Assembly: GCF_017873855.1 (NCBI RefSeq)
Contig: NZ_JAGGKR010000001.1
Coordinates: 992,001 to 1,056,000, forward strand
Direction of reading: 5' to 3'
Length of the DNA stretch: 64,000 nucleotides
Origin: Methanolinea mesophila
GTDB lineage: Archaea; Halobacteriota; Methanomicrobia; Methanomicrobiales; Methanospirillaceae
The position numbers and the translations under genes are program-made. Of this stretch, positions 34,844 through 43,770 are shown piece after piece. Below the pieces are notes generated by a model that saw only the letters and a list, made by a program, of their open reading frames with translations, was not told the DNA's origin and ran no database searches. The number at the start of each line of letters is the position of its first letter. The stretch's first letter is position 1.

Positions 34844-36151
34844 CTATTTTTTCATCTCCCACCTGACCAGGTCGGCCACTTTGGAGAGCGTGCTCCCCCT
34901 GCGGATCTCCTCGCGGATCCGTTCTTCGTTCTTCCGAACCTCGAGCGCCCTCCGGGCAACCTCGTACACACGTTCCTTCGGGATCACCACCACACCGGAC
35001 TCGTCCCCCACGATCCAGTCCCCAGGCCGGACCTCCTGCCCTGCGCACCTGATCCCGGTATTGATCTCCCCGAACCCTTTGGGATCGCCCGCGTTGGGGA
35101 CGACGGCTCTGGCAAAGACCGGAAACTTCATTCTCCGGATATCGTCCACGTCGCGGACGCTCCCGTCGATTACCACTCCGGAGATGCCCCGTTGGATGCA
35201 GGAGAGCGTCGCCAGCTCTCCCCAGGGGGCGATGCTGGTGGAGCCCTCGTTGTTGACCACCAGTACGTCCCCCTTCCCCGCGACATCGATGGCTTCAACG
35301 GGTTTTGCCCAGTCGCCCGCAAACGACTGCACGGTGACTGCAGGGCCGGCCATCTTCACGTCCCCGCAGATCGACCAGATCCCCGACATGGCACCCTGCC
35401 GGTGCATCGCATCCGAGATGTTCGGTGTGGAGACCTCGGCAAGGATGGTGCGGATCTGCTCCTCCCTGGACCTGGTGACCACGACAGGCGGTCCCGGGCG
35501 GTCGATCGCCTCCCGCACACTGCGGGCGGACGCTTCGACATCGGCTGAATGGGTGATCGAGCCTCCGACGATGATGATATCGGCTCCGTTCTCCACTGCC
35601 TGGGCTGCGGTAACCGGGTTAAGTCCGCCGGCGACGGCGATCGGGATGCCTACCGTACCCTTGAGGGTCGCGAGGAGTTCGAGTGAACTCCTGCCGATCA
35701 TCTGCTGGTCTATACCGACGTGAGCATTGAGGATATGCACTCCCAGGGACTCGAGCTCCTGCCCACGTTCAACGGGCCGCGGGACGTTGATCAGGTCGGC
35801 CATCAGGCGCACCCCGAACCGGGTTGCGGTCCGGACCGCCTCGGCGATCACCGTATCATCGGCGTCTGCAAGGACGCATACGACCGATGCCCCCGCTTTC
35901 GCCGCCATCTCGACCTCCAGAGCCCCCGTATCCGCGATCTTCATATCGGCCACTATCGGCCGGTCCGGAAAACGGGACGCGAGAACCCGGACTGCTTCCA
36001 TCCCCTCGCTCTTGATCAGGGGGGTGCCTGCCTCGATCCAGTCTGCACCGCCCCTCACCGCCTCGCTCCCGATCTGGACCGCACGGGGGAGTTCCAGGAG
36101 GTCCAGGGCCACCTGAAGGATGGGTCGTGTCATACAGAAAGGTGGTGACAC
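34844..36151 (-). CDS. Fused 3-hexulose-6-phosphate synthase / RraA-like protein
   Basis: 435 aa. Residues 8-215 are the orotidine-decarboxylase-type Hps barrel (LQVALDLLELPRAVQIGSEA, IVADMKIADTGALE, LNAHVGIDQQM, IAVAGGLNPVTA, IIIVGGSITHSADV), which condenses formaldehyde with ribulose-5-phosphate or runs backward to supply pentoses. Residues 240-425 are an RraA/HMG-aldolase-like domain (STPNISDAMHRQGAMSGI, GVVIDGSVRDVDDIRRMKFP, PGDWIVGDESGVVVIP). The fusion is common in methanogens. The start may be GTG 36151 or ATG 36133 (MTRPILQVALD); the GTG has AAGG just upstream. No hexulose isomerase gene nearby. Confidence 0.87.
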   Translation of the reverse strand: MSPPFCMTRPILQVALDLLELPRAVQIGSEAVRGGADWIEAGTPLIKSEGMEAVRVLASRFPDRPIVADMKIADTGALEVEMAAKAGASVVCVLADADDTVIAEAVRTATRFGVRLMADLINVPRPVERGQELESLGVHILNAHVGIDQQMIGRSSLELLATLKGTVGIPIAVAGGLNPVTAAQAVENGADIIIVGGSITHSADVEASARSVREAIDRPGPPVVVTRSREEQIRTILAEVSTPNISDAMHRQGAMSGIWSICGDVKMAGPAVTVQSFAGDWAKPVEAIDVAGKGDVLVVNNEGSTSIAPWGELATLSCIQRGISGVVIDGSVRDVDDIRRMKFPVFARAVVPNAGDPKGFGEINTGIRCAGQEVRPGDWIVGDESGVVVIPKERVYEVARRALEVRKNEERIREEIRRGSTLSKVADLVRWEMKK

Positions 36152-36529
36152 AACGCCTTATTCCTGTTCCCCGGCCGGGATGAAAACGCAGGATGTAGCA
36201 TCTCGGTGATCGGCAGTCCTGCAGCCTCGATATAGCGGGATCTCAAGAAAATATCCGTTATTACCACAGTTCCTGATGCCTGGATTTTCGGACGATGGTG
36301 GTGGAGCGGTGTACAGGAGATCACCTTTTGGGTGGTGGAGTGGATGACGTCGCGGACGCCCTGAAAGCACCTGATACCCGGGTCCCTTCCCTGGCTGAAC
36401 CGGGCGATATCCGCCCCCGCGTCTTCTCATGAGACGCAGATCCCGCTCACCCTATTCGTGTGTTTCGACGGAAAATGCCCATGTTCCGGGAAGGTTTAAC
36501 ACCCACCCCATCGACCTGATACCAGATCC
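36152..36529. other. Divergent intergenic region, nothing recognised
   Basis: About 380 bp between the Hps-RraA gene and the TerC-like gene. No open frame with a ribosome-binding site, no repeat copy and no riboswitch-like structure that I can recognise. Confidence 0.35.
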
Positions 36530-37453
36530 ATGGATATCGTCTCCATCGTCCTGGTGGTAGCAGGGCTCTGCCTCTTCGAGACCATCAGCAGCATCGACAA
36601 CGCCATCATCAATGCAGAGGTCCTCTCCACGATGGCCGACTGGGCACGGAGATGGTTCCTTGTCTGGGGGCTCCTTTTTGCGGTCGTAGTGGTGCGGGGG
36701 GTTCTTCCCTGGCTTATCGTGTGGCTCTCCGCCCCCTCGCTCGGCCCGGTGGGAGCATTCACCGCAACCTTCTCGAGCGACCCGGCGGTGATCGCGGCCA
36801 TCGAGGAATCGGCCCCCATGCTTCTTATCGGCGGCGGCACGTTCCTGATCTTTCTCTTCCTGCACTGGATCTTTCTGGAAGAGAAAAACTACGGGCTCCG
36901 GGGTGAAAAATACGTTGAGTCCAAAGGAGTCTGGTTTTTCGCAGCAGTCTCGATACTCCTGCTTCTCCTGGTCTGGTTTGCCCTGGAGAAAGATCCCGTA
37001 ATGGCCTTCGGGGCAGTTGCCGGGTCCACCGCGTTCTTCATCGTGCACGGGTTCCGGCAGAACGCCGAGGAACAGGAGAGAAAGATGCTCGGCGGAAAAA
37101 TGTCCGATATCTCCAAGATATTTTATCTCGAGGTGATCGATGCCACCTTCTCCATCGACGGCGTGCTCGGGGCGTTTGCATTCACGCTCTCGGTCCCGCT
37201 CATCCTTATCGGGAACGGTCTGGGTGCCATCGTGGTCCGCCAGATCACGGTCGGGAACATCGACCGGATAAAGAGATACCTCTTCCTGAAGAATGGTGCG
37301 ATGTACTCGATCCTCTTCCTGGGGGTAATCATGGTGCTGGACAGTTTCGGGGTCAATATCCCGCCGTTCGTCTCTCCGGTGGTGACGTTCGCCGTAGTAG
37401 GGTTCTTCCTCGCAAAATCGATCAGGGCAAACAAGGAACCCGGTCCGTCCTGA
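36530..37453 (+). CDS. TerC-like integral membrane protein (DUF475 family)
   Basis: 307 residues with about nine hydrophobic segments. The two half-repeats carry the TerC-type acidic motifs: residues 16-26 FETISSIDNAI and residues 203-213 LEVIDATFSIDG, where Glu/Asp residues inside membrane spans are thought to bind divalent metal. TerC relatives move Mn2+/Ca2+ or support metallation of exported proteins, and tellurite resistance is a secondary phenotype. Basic C-terminus (KSIRANKEPGPS). The stop lies 1 bp from the convergent rhodanese gene. Confidence 0.82.
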   Translation: MDIVSIVLVVAGLCLFETISSIDNAIINAEVLSTMADWARRWFLVWGLLFAVVVVRGVLPWLIVWLSAPSLGPVGAFTATFSSDPAVIAAIEESAPMLLIGGGTFLIFLFLHWIFLEEKNYGLRGEKYVESKGVWFFAAVSILLLLLVWFALEKDPVMAFGAVAGSTAFFIVHGFRQNAEEQERKMLGGKMSDISKIFYLEVIDATFSIDGVLGAFAFTLSVPLILIGNGLGAIVVRQITVGNIDRIKRYLFLKNGAMYSILFLGVIMVLDSFGVNIPPFVSPVVTFAVVGFFLAKSIRANKEPGPS

Positions 37454-37454
37454 A

Positions 37455-37802
37455 TCACTTTTTTACGGGGAGGCCGGATTGTTTCCAGTTTTCTATGCCT
37501 CCCCTGATATTGACGACCCTGATAAAACCGCACGATCTCATCATGTCCCTCGTGCGTTCTCCACGATGCCCTTTTTTACAATATACCACGTAAATTCTCT
37601 CCCTGTCCCGGGTCTCGATCTTCGTCCTGAAGTCCGAACAGAAAAAGTCCAGGTTCTCCGCCCCGTTCAGGTGACCTTCGGAATATTCTCCGGGGGTTCT
37701 TACGTCCAGGATAACGCATCCGGGGGAAGAATCGATCAACTGCCTGCACCCGGCAGGATCAAGCTCGGCGGGAAACGTACCCGCGTCTCTTTGCGGGACC
37801 AT
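37455..37802 (-). CDS. Rhodanese-domain protein
   Basis: 115 residues, a single rhodanese domain: CVILDVRTPGEYSEGHLNGA (CH2A-type), then the active loop VVYCKKGHRGER with Cys75 as sulfur carrier, and the C-terminal RVVNIRGGIENWKQSGLPV. The ATG at 37802 is preferred. It lies between the TerC-like gene and superoxide reductase and is read with the latter (12-bp gap), so a role in sulfur relay or redox stress is likely. Confidence 0.85.
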   Translation of the reverse strand: MVPQRDAGTFPAELDPAGCRQLIDSSPGCVILDVRTPGEYSEGHLNGAENLDFFCSDFRTKIETRDRERIYVVYCKKGHRGERTRDMMRSCGFIRVVNIRGGIENWKQSGLPVKK

Positions 37803-37813
37803 GAGAAAAATAG

Positions 37814-38194
37814 TTATCCTATCTTGATCTCTTTCTTCGCCGACCAGAGCCCGTGCAGGTTGCAATATTCCACGGCATGGAGTACCCCGCTCTTGCCGAG
37901 CTTGACCTTGGCCGTCACCTCGGGATCGGTGGTCCCCGGGTTGAACGAGAATTTGCCGAGCATTATGGGATTAAACGCCCGTCCTTCTTCATAAAAGAAC
38001 AAATGAATCCAGCGGATGGAATGCTCCACCGTGTTCGGGTGGGGTCCGACCGAGACCTTCAGCATGAAGGGTTCTTCCGGCTTTGCCATCGCGGGCGCCT
38101 CGATCTTCGGGGTGTGACTCTCTCGCTTTCCCAGGGCTTCACCTGCGGCCATATCGTACGTATTGATAATGGCTCCGATATCTTTCATTTCCAT
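37814..38194 (-). CDS. Superoxide reductase (neelaredoxin-type, class II)
   Basis: 126 residues. Reduces superoxide to peroxide at a mononuclear Fe(His)4Cys centre. Ligands: His27 (RESHTPKIEAP), His52 and His58 (GPHPNTVEHSIRWI), Cys111 and His114 (YCNLHGLW). The N-terminal desulforedoxin domain of class I is missing. The position next to the glutamate ligand, usually Lys in E-K-H, is Ser26 here. ATG 38194 (MEMKDIG) is chosen over a GTG 15 bp upstream. With the rhodanese downstream and the nitroreductase upstream it forms an oxidative-stress cluster. Confidence 0.88.
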   Translation of the reverse strand: MEMKDIGAIINTYDMAAGEALGKRESHTPKIEAPAMAKPEEPFMLKVSVGPHPNTVEHSIRWIHLFFYEEGRAFNPIMLGKFSFNPGTTDPEVTAKVKLGKSGVLHAVEYCNLHGLWSAKKEIKIG

Positions 38195-38266
38195 AATCGG
38201 TTGCACCACATGGCTAGAGGCAGACCAGAAATATAAAAGTTTGGATCTGAAGGGAATAAAAGTGAT

Positions 38267-38770
38267 TTATGGGGAGAACCTGTCGTAAAAGACCAGGTCT
38301 TCGGGATTTTTCTTCTCCACGAGAGTCAGGTCGGCGGGGTACCCGGCAGGCAGGAGCGACACCAGTGTATACTGGTCCGGAACCATGAGCAATTTCCGGA
38401 CCTGCTCCGCATAACCCTTTTTCTCACCCGCCACCCAGCAGGACCCCACCCCGTAGGACTGGAGGGCGATGATCAGGTTCTCCGTTGCGGCACAGCAGTC
38501 CTCGAGGTAATACTTCTCTTCGCGGAGCCCGAAGACCGCAAAGCAGACCGGAGCGTCGGCGATGAACTTCCCGCTGTCGGTCAGCCCTGCGATCTCTTTC
38601 CGGAGAGTTTCGTCCCGGATCACCCCGAAGAGCCAGGGCTGCTCGTTCCGGGCCGAAGGGGCAAGGCGGGCGCATTCGAGGGCATCCCGTATCACCAGGT
38701 CGTCGACCGGCTCGGCCTTGTAAGACCGGACGCTGTGGCGGCATTTCAGGATGGTCGTTCCAACATTCAT
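38267..38770 (-). CDS. Nitroreductase-family flavoprotein
   Basis: 167 residues. FMN-dependent NAD(P)H-type oxidoreductase. N-terminal CRHSVRSYKAEPVDDLVIRD (FMN phosphate-binding RxSxRxY), APSARNEQPWLFGVIRDE, the middle EKYYLEDCCAATENLIIALQ and GVGSCWVAGE. The ATG at 38770 has AGGAAAG 3-9 nt before it. Length is at the short end of the family. Same strand as the superoxide reductase gene, 72 bp upstream. Substrate not predictable. Confidence 0.85.
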   Translation of the reverse strand: MNVGTTILKCRHSVRSYKAEPVDDLVIRDALECARLAPSARNEQPWLFGVIRDETLRKEIAGLTDSGKFIADAPVCFAVFGLREEKYYLEDCCAATENLIIALQSYGVGSCWVAGEKKGYAEQVRKLLMVPDQYTLVSLLPAGYPADLTLVEKKNPEDLVFYDRFSP

Positions 38771-39303
38771 GCTCTTTCCTGGCATTCGTACGAGAAAAGG
38801 ATTGCGAAGAACGGATGATCCGGTTTTCGGACTTCCGCATCCGGGAGACGGGCGCCCACTCCAATGAGTCATTTTCCCTTTAACGAGGGAAATTTTTCCA
38901 GAGCGACCGGTTTATTCCGCCGGACATCGATCCGGGCGTATTCCCCCATAAACCGATAGATGCGATATCGTAAATTCCCCCCCCCCAGGAACATATCGGG
39001 CCGTTCAGTGCCTCCATGCTGCGATCTCGGACATTAATCCCCTGAATGAACCGTGAAAGTAAGTGAATATCGGATCATTAACATCACGGTCCTTGTCGCA
39101 TACAGGCGGGGGCTTCTCCGAAGGTGCCCTGATTGCAGATTGCCAGAAATCCTGTAAACCCGGGAACACGTCACAGGGAAGCACATTCCTCCGGGAACCG
39201 GGTTACCAGGGAACCGTCCCGCTTTCACCCCGGTATTACAGTGACCACGCGTGGCCGGACACCGCGATATTCCGGTAATTCCGGTACTTCGCGAAAAAAA
39301 AAG
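38771..39303. other. Intergenic with a C10 run
   Basis: About 530 bp. Contains a homopolymer of ten C at 38977-38986 and no convincing gene. No copy of the palindromic repeat family seen. Confidence 0.4.
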
Positions 39304-40287
39304 TTATGACCTTCGTATTACGACAATTCCCGCTATAAAGGCCGCAATCCCCGCGAGCCAAATCCCGAAGCCTGGTGCGGTGGTGGGAGGCGTCGTGGGG
39401 GGGACGGTCGTGGGCGCGGAGGTCGGCGGAACGGTGCTCGGAACCGTCGTTATGGTGGTGGGCGGAGCGGTGGTGGGGGCCGTGCTCGGCACCGTCGTGA
39501 GCACGGTCGTGGGCCTCGTGGTAGGAGTAGTGGGAGTGATGGAACTGGTAATCAGCGGGTTTGTCACGGAAAGCAGGAAGGATACCGGTTCGGAGACGGT
39601 CCTTCCCACGACGTCGTAGTTGTCCTTCATACTGTTGGCATTGCACTCCGCGGTCACGGTGTAGTCGCCGCGTGCGTACGCTGAACTTCCGGTGGCCCAG
39701 ACTGCCCCGGTGTTGAAGGGGGAGGACGATACGGGGATATTGGTCAGGCTGTACCCGTCCACCGACGAATATTGCACTCCTCCCGGTCCGTTCAGCTTAA
39801 TCGTGACCGGAGCGCCGCTCACACCGGGCCTGTTCGCCATGGTGTAGAGGTTGGTGTCGATCCGGAAGCCTGCGGTATCTCCCACCGGGAGCCAGTAGGC
39901 GGTGGGGCTCAGGGTAAACCCTGCCGTATAGTCGATGACCCGGATCCCGATCGTGGGGTCGTTCACGTAAAACGCAAGGTTGTTGCCCGGCTGGGTGAAC
40001 CAGGGACCGGTCTTGCCCTGGAACGTCGCGGGGATGACGTAGAACGACCCGGCATTGTCGACGGTCACCGTGGCCTGGGGGACATTGGTGACGCTTCCTC
40101 CCGGACCGTACCACGCGATGTTCGAGCCGCTGGTGACGCCAGTGTCGGTGATATCCAGCCCCTGTTCGCCGATAAATACCGTCCCTCCTGGCGGAATGGT
40201 ATTAAGTGCACCTGCTGCCGGCAGGACCATGATGATGCAGGCAAGGAATGCGATGCACCCGGAGATGATATGCTTCATCTTCATCAT
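39304..40287 (-). CDS. DUF3821 surface protein with Thr/Pro-rich stalk and C-terminal sorting/anchor segment
   Basis: 327 aa. Signal peptide 1-27 (MMKMKHIISGCIAFLACIIM...AAG-AL), DUF3821 ectodomain about 28-240 (NTIPPGGTVFIGEQGLDITD), then a ~60-residue Thr/Pro stalk (TPTTPTTRPTTVLTTVPSTA and similar), which is typically O-glycosylated. The end is APGFG, the hydrophobic IWLAGIAAFIAGIVV and IRRS, resembling a PGF-CTERM archaeosortase signal. Likely an S-layer-associated surface protein. It follows traB by 47 bp on the same strand but has a TATA-like AAGTTTTAAT of its own. Confidence 0.82.
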   Translation of the reverse strand: MMKMKHIISGCIAFLACIIMVLPAAGALNTIPPGGTVFIGEQGLDITDTGVTSGSNIAWYGPGGSVTNVPQATVTVDNAGSFYVIPATFQGKTGPWFTQPGNNLAFYVNDPTIGIRVIDYTAGFTLSPTAYWLPVGDTAGFRIDTNLYTMANRPGVSGAPVTIKLNGPGGVQYSSVDGYSLTNIPVSSSPFNTGAVWATGSSAYARGDYTVTAECNANSMKDNYDVVGRTVSEPVSFLLSVTNPLITSSITPTTPTTRPTTVLTTVPSTAPTTAPPTTITTVPSTVPPTSAPTTVPPTTPPTTAPGFGIWLAGIAAFIAGIVVIRRS

Positions 40288-40334
40288 ACGTGTGAAGATG
40301 GCCTGTCCGGATTAAAACTTTTCTCCGGCCGGGG

Positions 40335-41540
40335 TTATGCCTGGCCGAAGAGCCCGGTGATGGCCAGCCACATGTTGGCCAGCCCCTGGGAAATGACCGT
40401 CGCCGGGTCGATTCCGAGTACCGGGAAGATGAAGAAGAAATATGCGATCGTCCCGATCGTCGACCCCAGGTTCGCGAGGGCGGCTACCATGACCACCCGG
40501 AAGAGCGGGATCTTCATCATTGCCGAGAAACTCTCCGCCTCGAAGATCTTCCGGAAGTCCGAGGGTGCCGGCTTCCGGATCTTCGCCTCCACTATTGCGG
40601 CGAACCATCCGGCCGCGATCAGGGGGTTCAACGCCGTGAGCCAGGAGACGGCAAACCCGGTGGCGGCAGAGAGCGGGTGACCCCGGGCGAGCAGGGTGAA
40701 CGCGGCGGTGAGCACCCCGTGGATCAGGACCCAGTAGACGAGTGCCATGCCCAGTACTTCCAGGCCCACACCGGAGAACGCGATCGTCGCCAGCAGGAAA
40801 ACGAACAGCGCCGTGACAATGACTCCGAAGATCAGGCCCCATCGCCGGGTCTTGACATCCTGGACAAGCCCTTCAAGAGGCGGGATGGTATCAGGAGCGG
40901 CGAGATAGCGCTCCACTCCCTGGACATGTCCGGCCCCCATCACCGCGAGCACCTTTTCGTGGCCCTGCCGCAACCGGTCAAGGTTATACGCAAGATACGC
41001 ATCCCTCTCATCGATCAGCGCATGGGCCCCGTTGGGAGAGAACTTACGAAACTCCTCCATGGCGACCGAGATCATGTCCTGCTGCTTGAGCTCTTCAACA
41101 TCGATCTCCTGGCCGTCGACCGTGGCCACCGAGGCTGCAAGAGCATAGAACATCTTGATCTTCTCGAAAAATGAGAGGGATCGCCAGAAGCGGTGCAGGG
41201 TGACCCGGATGTCCCGGTCAACCAGTGCAAGGGGCGTTCCGGTCGCCTCCGATTCCTCAATGGCGGCCTTCATCTCCGCGCCCGGCTCCACTCCCATGTC
41301 CATCCCGATACGCCGCTGCAGGTATGCCAGGACCCACTGCACCAGGAGCTGCGTGAAGTTCTTGGCCTCCAGGACCTCGTTCACCGAGGGGTCGTGGACC
41401 TGTTTTTTCAGGGCGGCATACCGTCCCTGGTCGAGCTCGATCGCCACCACGTCGGGTTTATAGTCCCGGATAGCCTCTCTCACCTCGTCCACGCTCGCCT
41501 GGGAGACGTGGGCGGTACCTACGATCCTGATCTCACCCAT
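40335..41540 (-). CDS. TraB/PrgY-family membrane protein
   Basis: 401 aa. N-terminal TraB domain: MGEIRIVGTAHVSQASVDEV (GTAHVS motif), VVAIELDQGRYAAL, and AVMGAGHVQGVERYL (the second conserved GxxHxxG). C-terminal half has about four hydrophobic spans (GLIFGVIVTALFVFLLATIA, MALVYWVLIHGVLTAAFTLL and further). The family relates to PrgY/Tiki-like peptide-inactivating proteins; the archaeal role is unknown. Its start overlaps the stop of the YkgJ-like gene by 8 bp, so it is the last gene of a coupled guaA(a)-ykgJ-traB run. Confidence 0.85.
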   Translation of the reverse strand: MGEIRIVGTAHVSQASVDEVREAIRDYKPDVVAIELDQGRYAALKKQVHDPSVNEVLEAKNFTQLLVQWVLAYLQRRIGMDMGVEPGAEMKAAIEESEATGTPLALVDRDIRVTLHRFWRSLSFFEKIKMFYALAASVATVDGQEIDVEELKQQDMISVAMEEFRKFSPNGAHALIDERDAYLAYNLDRLRQGHEKVLAVMGAGHVQGVERYLAAPDTIPPLEGLVQDVKTRRWGLIFGVIVTALFVFLLATIAFSGVGLEVLGMALVYWVLIHGVLTAAFTLLARGHPLSAATGFAVSWLTALNPLIAAGWFAAIVEAKIRKPAPSDFRKIFEAESFSAMMKIPLFRVVMVAALANLGSTIGTIAYFFFIFPVLGIDPATVISQGLANMWLAITGLFGQA

Positions 41541-42126
41541 GCAGCACCTTCATTCCATCGCCGTCGATCACGACCCTGCCCTGCGGGAGGGGACTTCCCT
41601 CGAAGACCTTCCTGACACGTTCCTCTTCTTCGCGCTCGAAACACTGTCTGGCGAGGAGATCTGCGGCCATTGCTTCCGCCTCCATCGTCGCCTCTGCCCG
41701 GGACAGCCCGGGGCAGGGGTAGACCAGCAGATCTTCTCCCTCTAGCACGAACGGATAGGTGCGGCAGATCCAGGGACGCGAGAGATACACGCTGCAGGCA
41801 GGGAAGCCTCCCCGTTCGCGAAGGAAACGACAGCGGTCCCCTTCCCGCCGCAGGCACCATTCGAACGTGTGGGAACCCGCGGATCCGTGGGGGGTAAAAC
41901 AGGGGAACGGTTCTGCGACCGATTCCCAGGAGCCCCCGCCGGCCACGGCGATCTCCCGCACCTCGTCCGGGCTTACCAGCACCAGATGCTCATCCCCTGA
42001 TTTTGCCCGGCAGCACTCCCCGCAGCGGATACAGGAGAACCCGAGGGCCCGGATCAGGTCCGCCAGCGCTCCTTCCGTCCGGGGGACGTGAAGACGGAAC
42101 GGGAATTCAATGCTACGAGGATCCAT
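41533..42126 (-). CDS. YkgJ-type cysteine-cluster protein (putative Fe-S or zinc protein)
   Basis: 197 residues. The N-terminal Cys cluster CIRCGECCRAKSGDEHLVLV (CxxCxxCC) is followed by distant Cys in FEWCLRREGDRCRFL, ACSVYLSRPWICRTYPF and YPCPGL, the CxxxCxxxP pattern of the YkgJ/UPF0153 family, thought to bind an iron-sulfur cluster. Function unknown. The ATG at 42126 gives a 14-bp overlap with the end of guaA(a), and the 3' end overlaps traB by 8 bp. Confidence 0.83.
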   Translation of the reverse strand: MDPRSIEFPFRLHVPRTEGALADLIRALGFSCIRCGECCRAKSGDEHLVLVSPDEVREIAVAGGGSWESVAEPFPCFTPHGSAGSHTFEWCLRREGDRCRFLRERGGFPACSVYLSRPWICRTYPFVLEGEDLLVYPCPGLSRAEATMEAEAMAADLLARQCFEREEEERVRKVFEGSPLPQGRVVIDGDGMKVLHG

Positions 42127-42679
42127 GCTCCCTGCAGATGCGATCGAAGTTCTCATAGACTCTTCTCCCGTCGGGGGTGTGGCTCACCTCAGGGTGCCAC
42201 TGAAGCCCGTAGATATGCCGGTCAGGGTCGGCGATGGCCTCGTTCTCGCAGATGGAGGAGCGTGCAAGCCGTATATATCCGGGAGGGACCTTCTCCACCT
42301 CGTCGGCATGGGAGGCCCACACCTGGATCCGGTCCGGATACCCCGCAAGGATCTCGTCGTGTTCCAGGATCTCGACGTCCACGTGGCCGTATCCTCCGGA
42401 GGTTCCCGGGTGGACGGACCCACCGCGGGAGACGGCAATAGTGTGCAGCCCGAGACAGATCCCGAGCACCGGCAGGCCCAGGTCGAGGTACCTCGCGCCG
42501 TTCCCTATCCGGTCGAGGGTCGGGCCTCCTCCGAGGATGATCCCCCTGCACCCCCCCGCGACCTCTTCAGGCGGCAGGGTATTGGCGACCATCCGCACCT
42601 CGATCTCGAGGTCACGGAGCATCCGCTGGATGAGATGGTTGAACTGCCCGAAATTATTCACCACGAATATGGGAAGCAT
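42113..42679 (-). CDS. guaAa: GMP synthase, glutamine amidotransferase subunit
   Basis: 188 residues. Class-I glutaminase that supplies ammonia to the separate ATP-pyrophosphatase subunit, the split arrangement of archaeal GMP synthase. Catalytic triad: Cys75 (VLGICLGLHT), His162 and Glu164 (QWHPEVSHT). The oxyanion loop IILGGGPTLDRIG precedes it. The partner subunit gene (guaAb) is not in this window. Confidence 0.9.
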   Translation of the reverse strand: MLPIFVVNNFGQFNHLIQRMLRDLEIEVRMVANTLPPEEVAGGCRGIILGGGPTLDRIGNGARYLDLGLPVLGICLGLHTIAVSRGGSVHPGTSGGYGHVDVEILEHDEILAGYPDRIQVWASHADEVEKVPPGYIRLARSSICENEAIADPDRHIYGLQWHPEVSHTPDGRRVYENFDRICREHGSS

Positions 42680-42717
42680 TGTATATCACTTGTTATTCTG
42701 GGATTATAAGACCTGTT

Positions 42718-43728
42718 TTAGTCATAGAACCGCACAAATTCAAATATCTTCTCCCGTATGGCCTCAGGGGAGTGCCCGAGGAGCGCGGCGAGGAACATCG
42801 CTCCTCCTGCCCCCATTCCCTCTTTAACCTCCCCGATGCAGTAACGGGCGAGGCCGGAATGGCCGAGGTCACCGAAACCCGGGTCCACGTAATATGCCTC
42901 CGCGCCGATCTCCCCGGCAAGGCCGGCGAAATTTGCGGATGCATCGTCCCTCACGTAACAGGTGGTGACCACCCGGGGGGCCGGGAGACCGAGCCTCTTT
43001 GCCACGGCAGCCACCGCGAGCATCTGAGTCCCACCCGCGAGGATGAGGGTTCCCTGATACGCGGAATAAATTCCCGCCGAGAGGGCGATCATCGGGTCAC
43101 CGCAGACCCGCACCACGTCGAGCGGTCCGTCCCCTGGATCCGCATCAAGGCGCCGCATGACCTCGTCCCATACCTCTTCCTTCATCCGTACCGGGTTTTC
43201 CGAGAAACTGCTGCTTACCCTCGCGTGGTACCCGAGACCCCGGAGGACGCACATCGCCGTGGTCGTCCCTCCCGGGACGCACTCCCCGAGCACCAGCAGG
43301 TCGCTTACCCGCCCGAGGAACATTCCAATTGCTTTCCCGCGGCCGAACAGTTCCTCCGCCCTGGGCACCGCATCGGCGAACCTGGGATCGCCCCCGGGCT
43401 CCCCGTAGGCATCCAGGCAGGGAACCGTGGGGCGGTGCACCAGCCCCGCGTTGATGAACAGGGCGTGCAGGCCTGAGAGTTCCATCATCGACCGGGTGAT
43501 GGAGGCCGGTGTGGGGCATCCGGTAGGGGTGTTCGGCTTCACCGGCATGCTGGTGATCTCTCCCAAGGTAATCAGTTCCGCGTCCAGGACGGGGGTGAGA
43601 AGCGTCTTCTCCGGGCTCGGGCCGGCGCCGGAGATCCCGGGTACGGTAGAGAGCAGGGTGTTGGCAAGGACTGCAGAGAAGAGCGGTTGCCTGGTAGCGA
43701 TACGGGGAACTCCGGAGATAAACGGCAT
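42718..43728 (-). CDS. cobT: Nicotinate-nucleotide-dimethylbenzimidazole phosphoribosyltransferase-like protein (archaeal CobT, TIGR00303)
   Basis: 336 aa. Activates the lower-ligand base of cobamides by transfer of phosphoribose. Matches the archaeal TIGR00303 family: PGISGAGPSPEKTLLTPVLD, the glycine-rich GECVPGGTTTAMCVLRGLG, the catalytic-region Glu in AELITLGEITSMPVKPNTPT, and GGTQMLAVAAV. Divergent from and 42 bp away from cobZ; with cobZ and cobS it forms a cobamide late-step cluster. Confidence 0.85.
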   Translation of the reverse strand: MPFISGVPRIATRQPLFSAVLANTLLSTVPGISGAGPSPEKTLLTPVLDAELITLGEITSMPVKPNTPTGCPTPASITRSMMELSGLHALFINAGLVHRPTVPCLDAYGEPGGDPRFADAVPRAEELFGRGKAIGMFLGRVSDLLVLGECVPGGTTTAMCVLRGLGYHARVSSSFSENPVRMKEEVWDEVMRRLDADPGDGPLDVVRVCGDPMIALSAGIYSAYQGTLILAGGTQMLAVAAVAKRLGLPAPRVVTTCYVRDDASANFAGLAGEIGAEAYYVDPGFGDLGHSGLARYCIGEVKEGMGAGGAMFLAALLGHSPEAIREKIFEFVRFYD

Positions 43729-43770
43729 GTAGGGCCTCTTTCTTATATATCTGGCCCGGTTTTCCCATAA

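Noticed and set aside
36430-36529. Manganese (yybP-ykoY) riboswitch before the TerC-like gene
   Set aside because: None of the conserved loop sequences is visible in the short leader.
38977-38986. C10 homopolymer as a phase-variable tract
   Set aside because: It is in an intergenic stretch, far from any start codon; no gene would switch frame.
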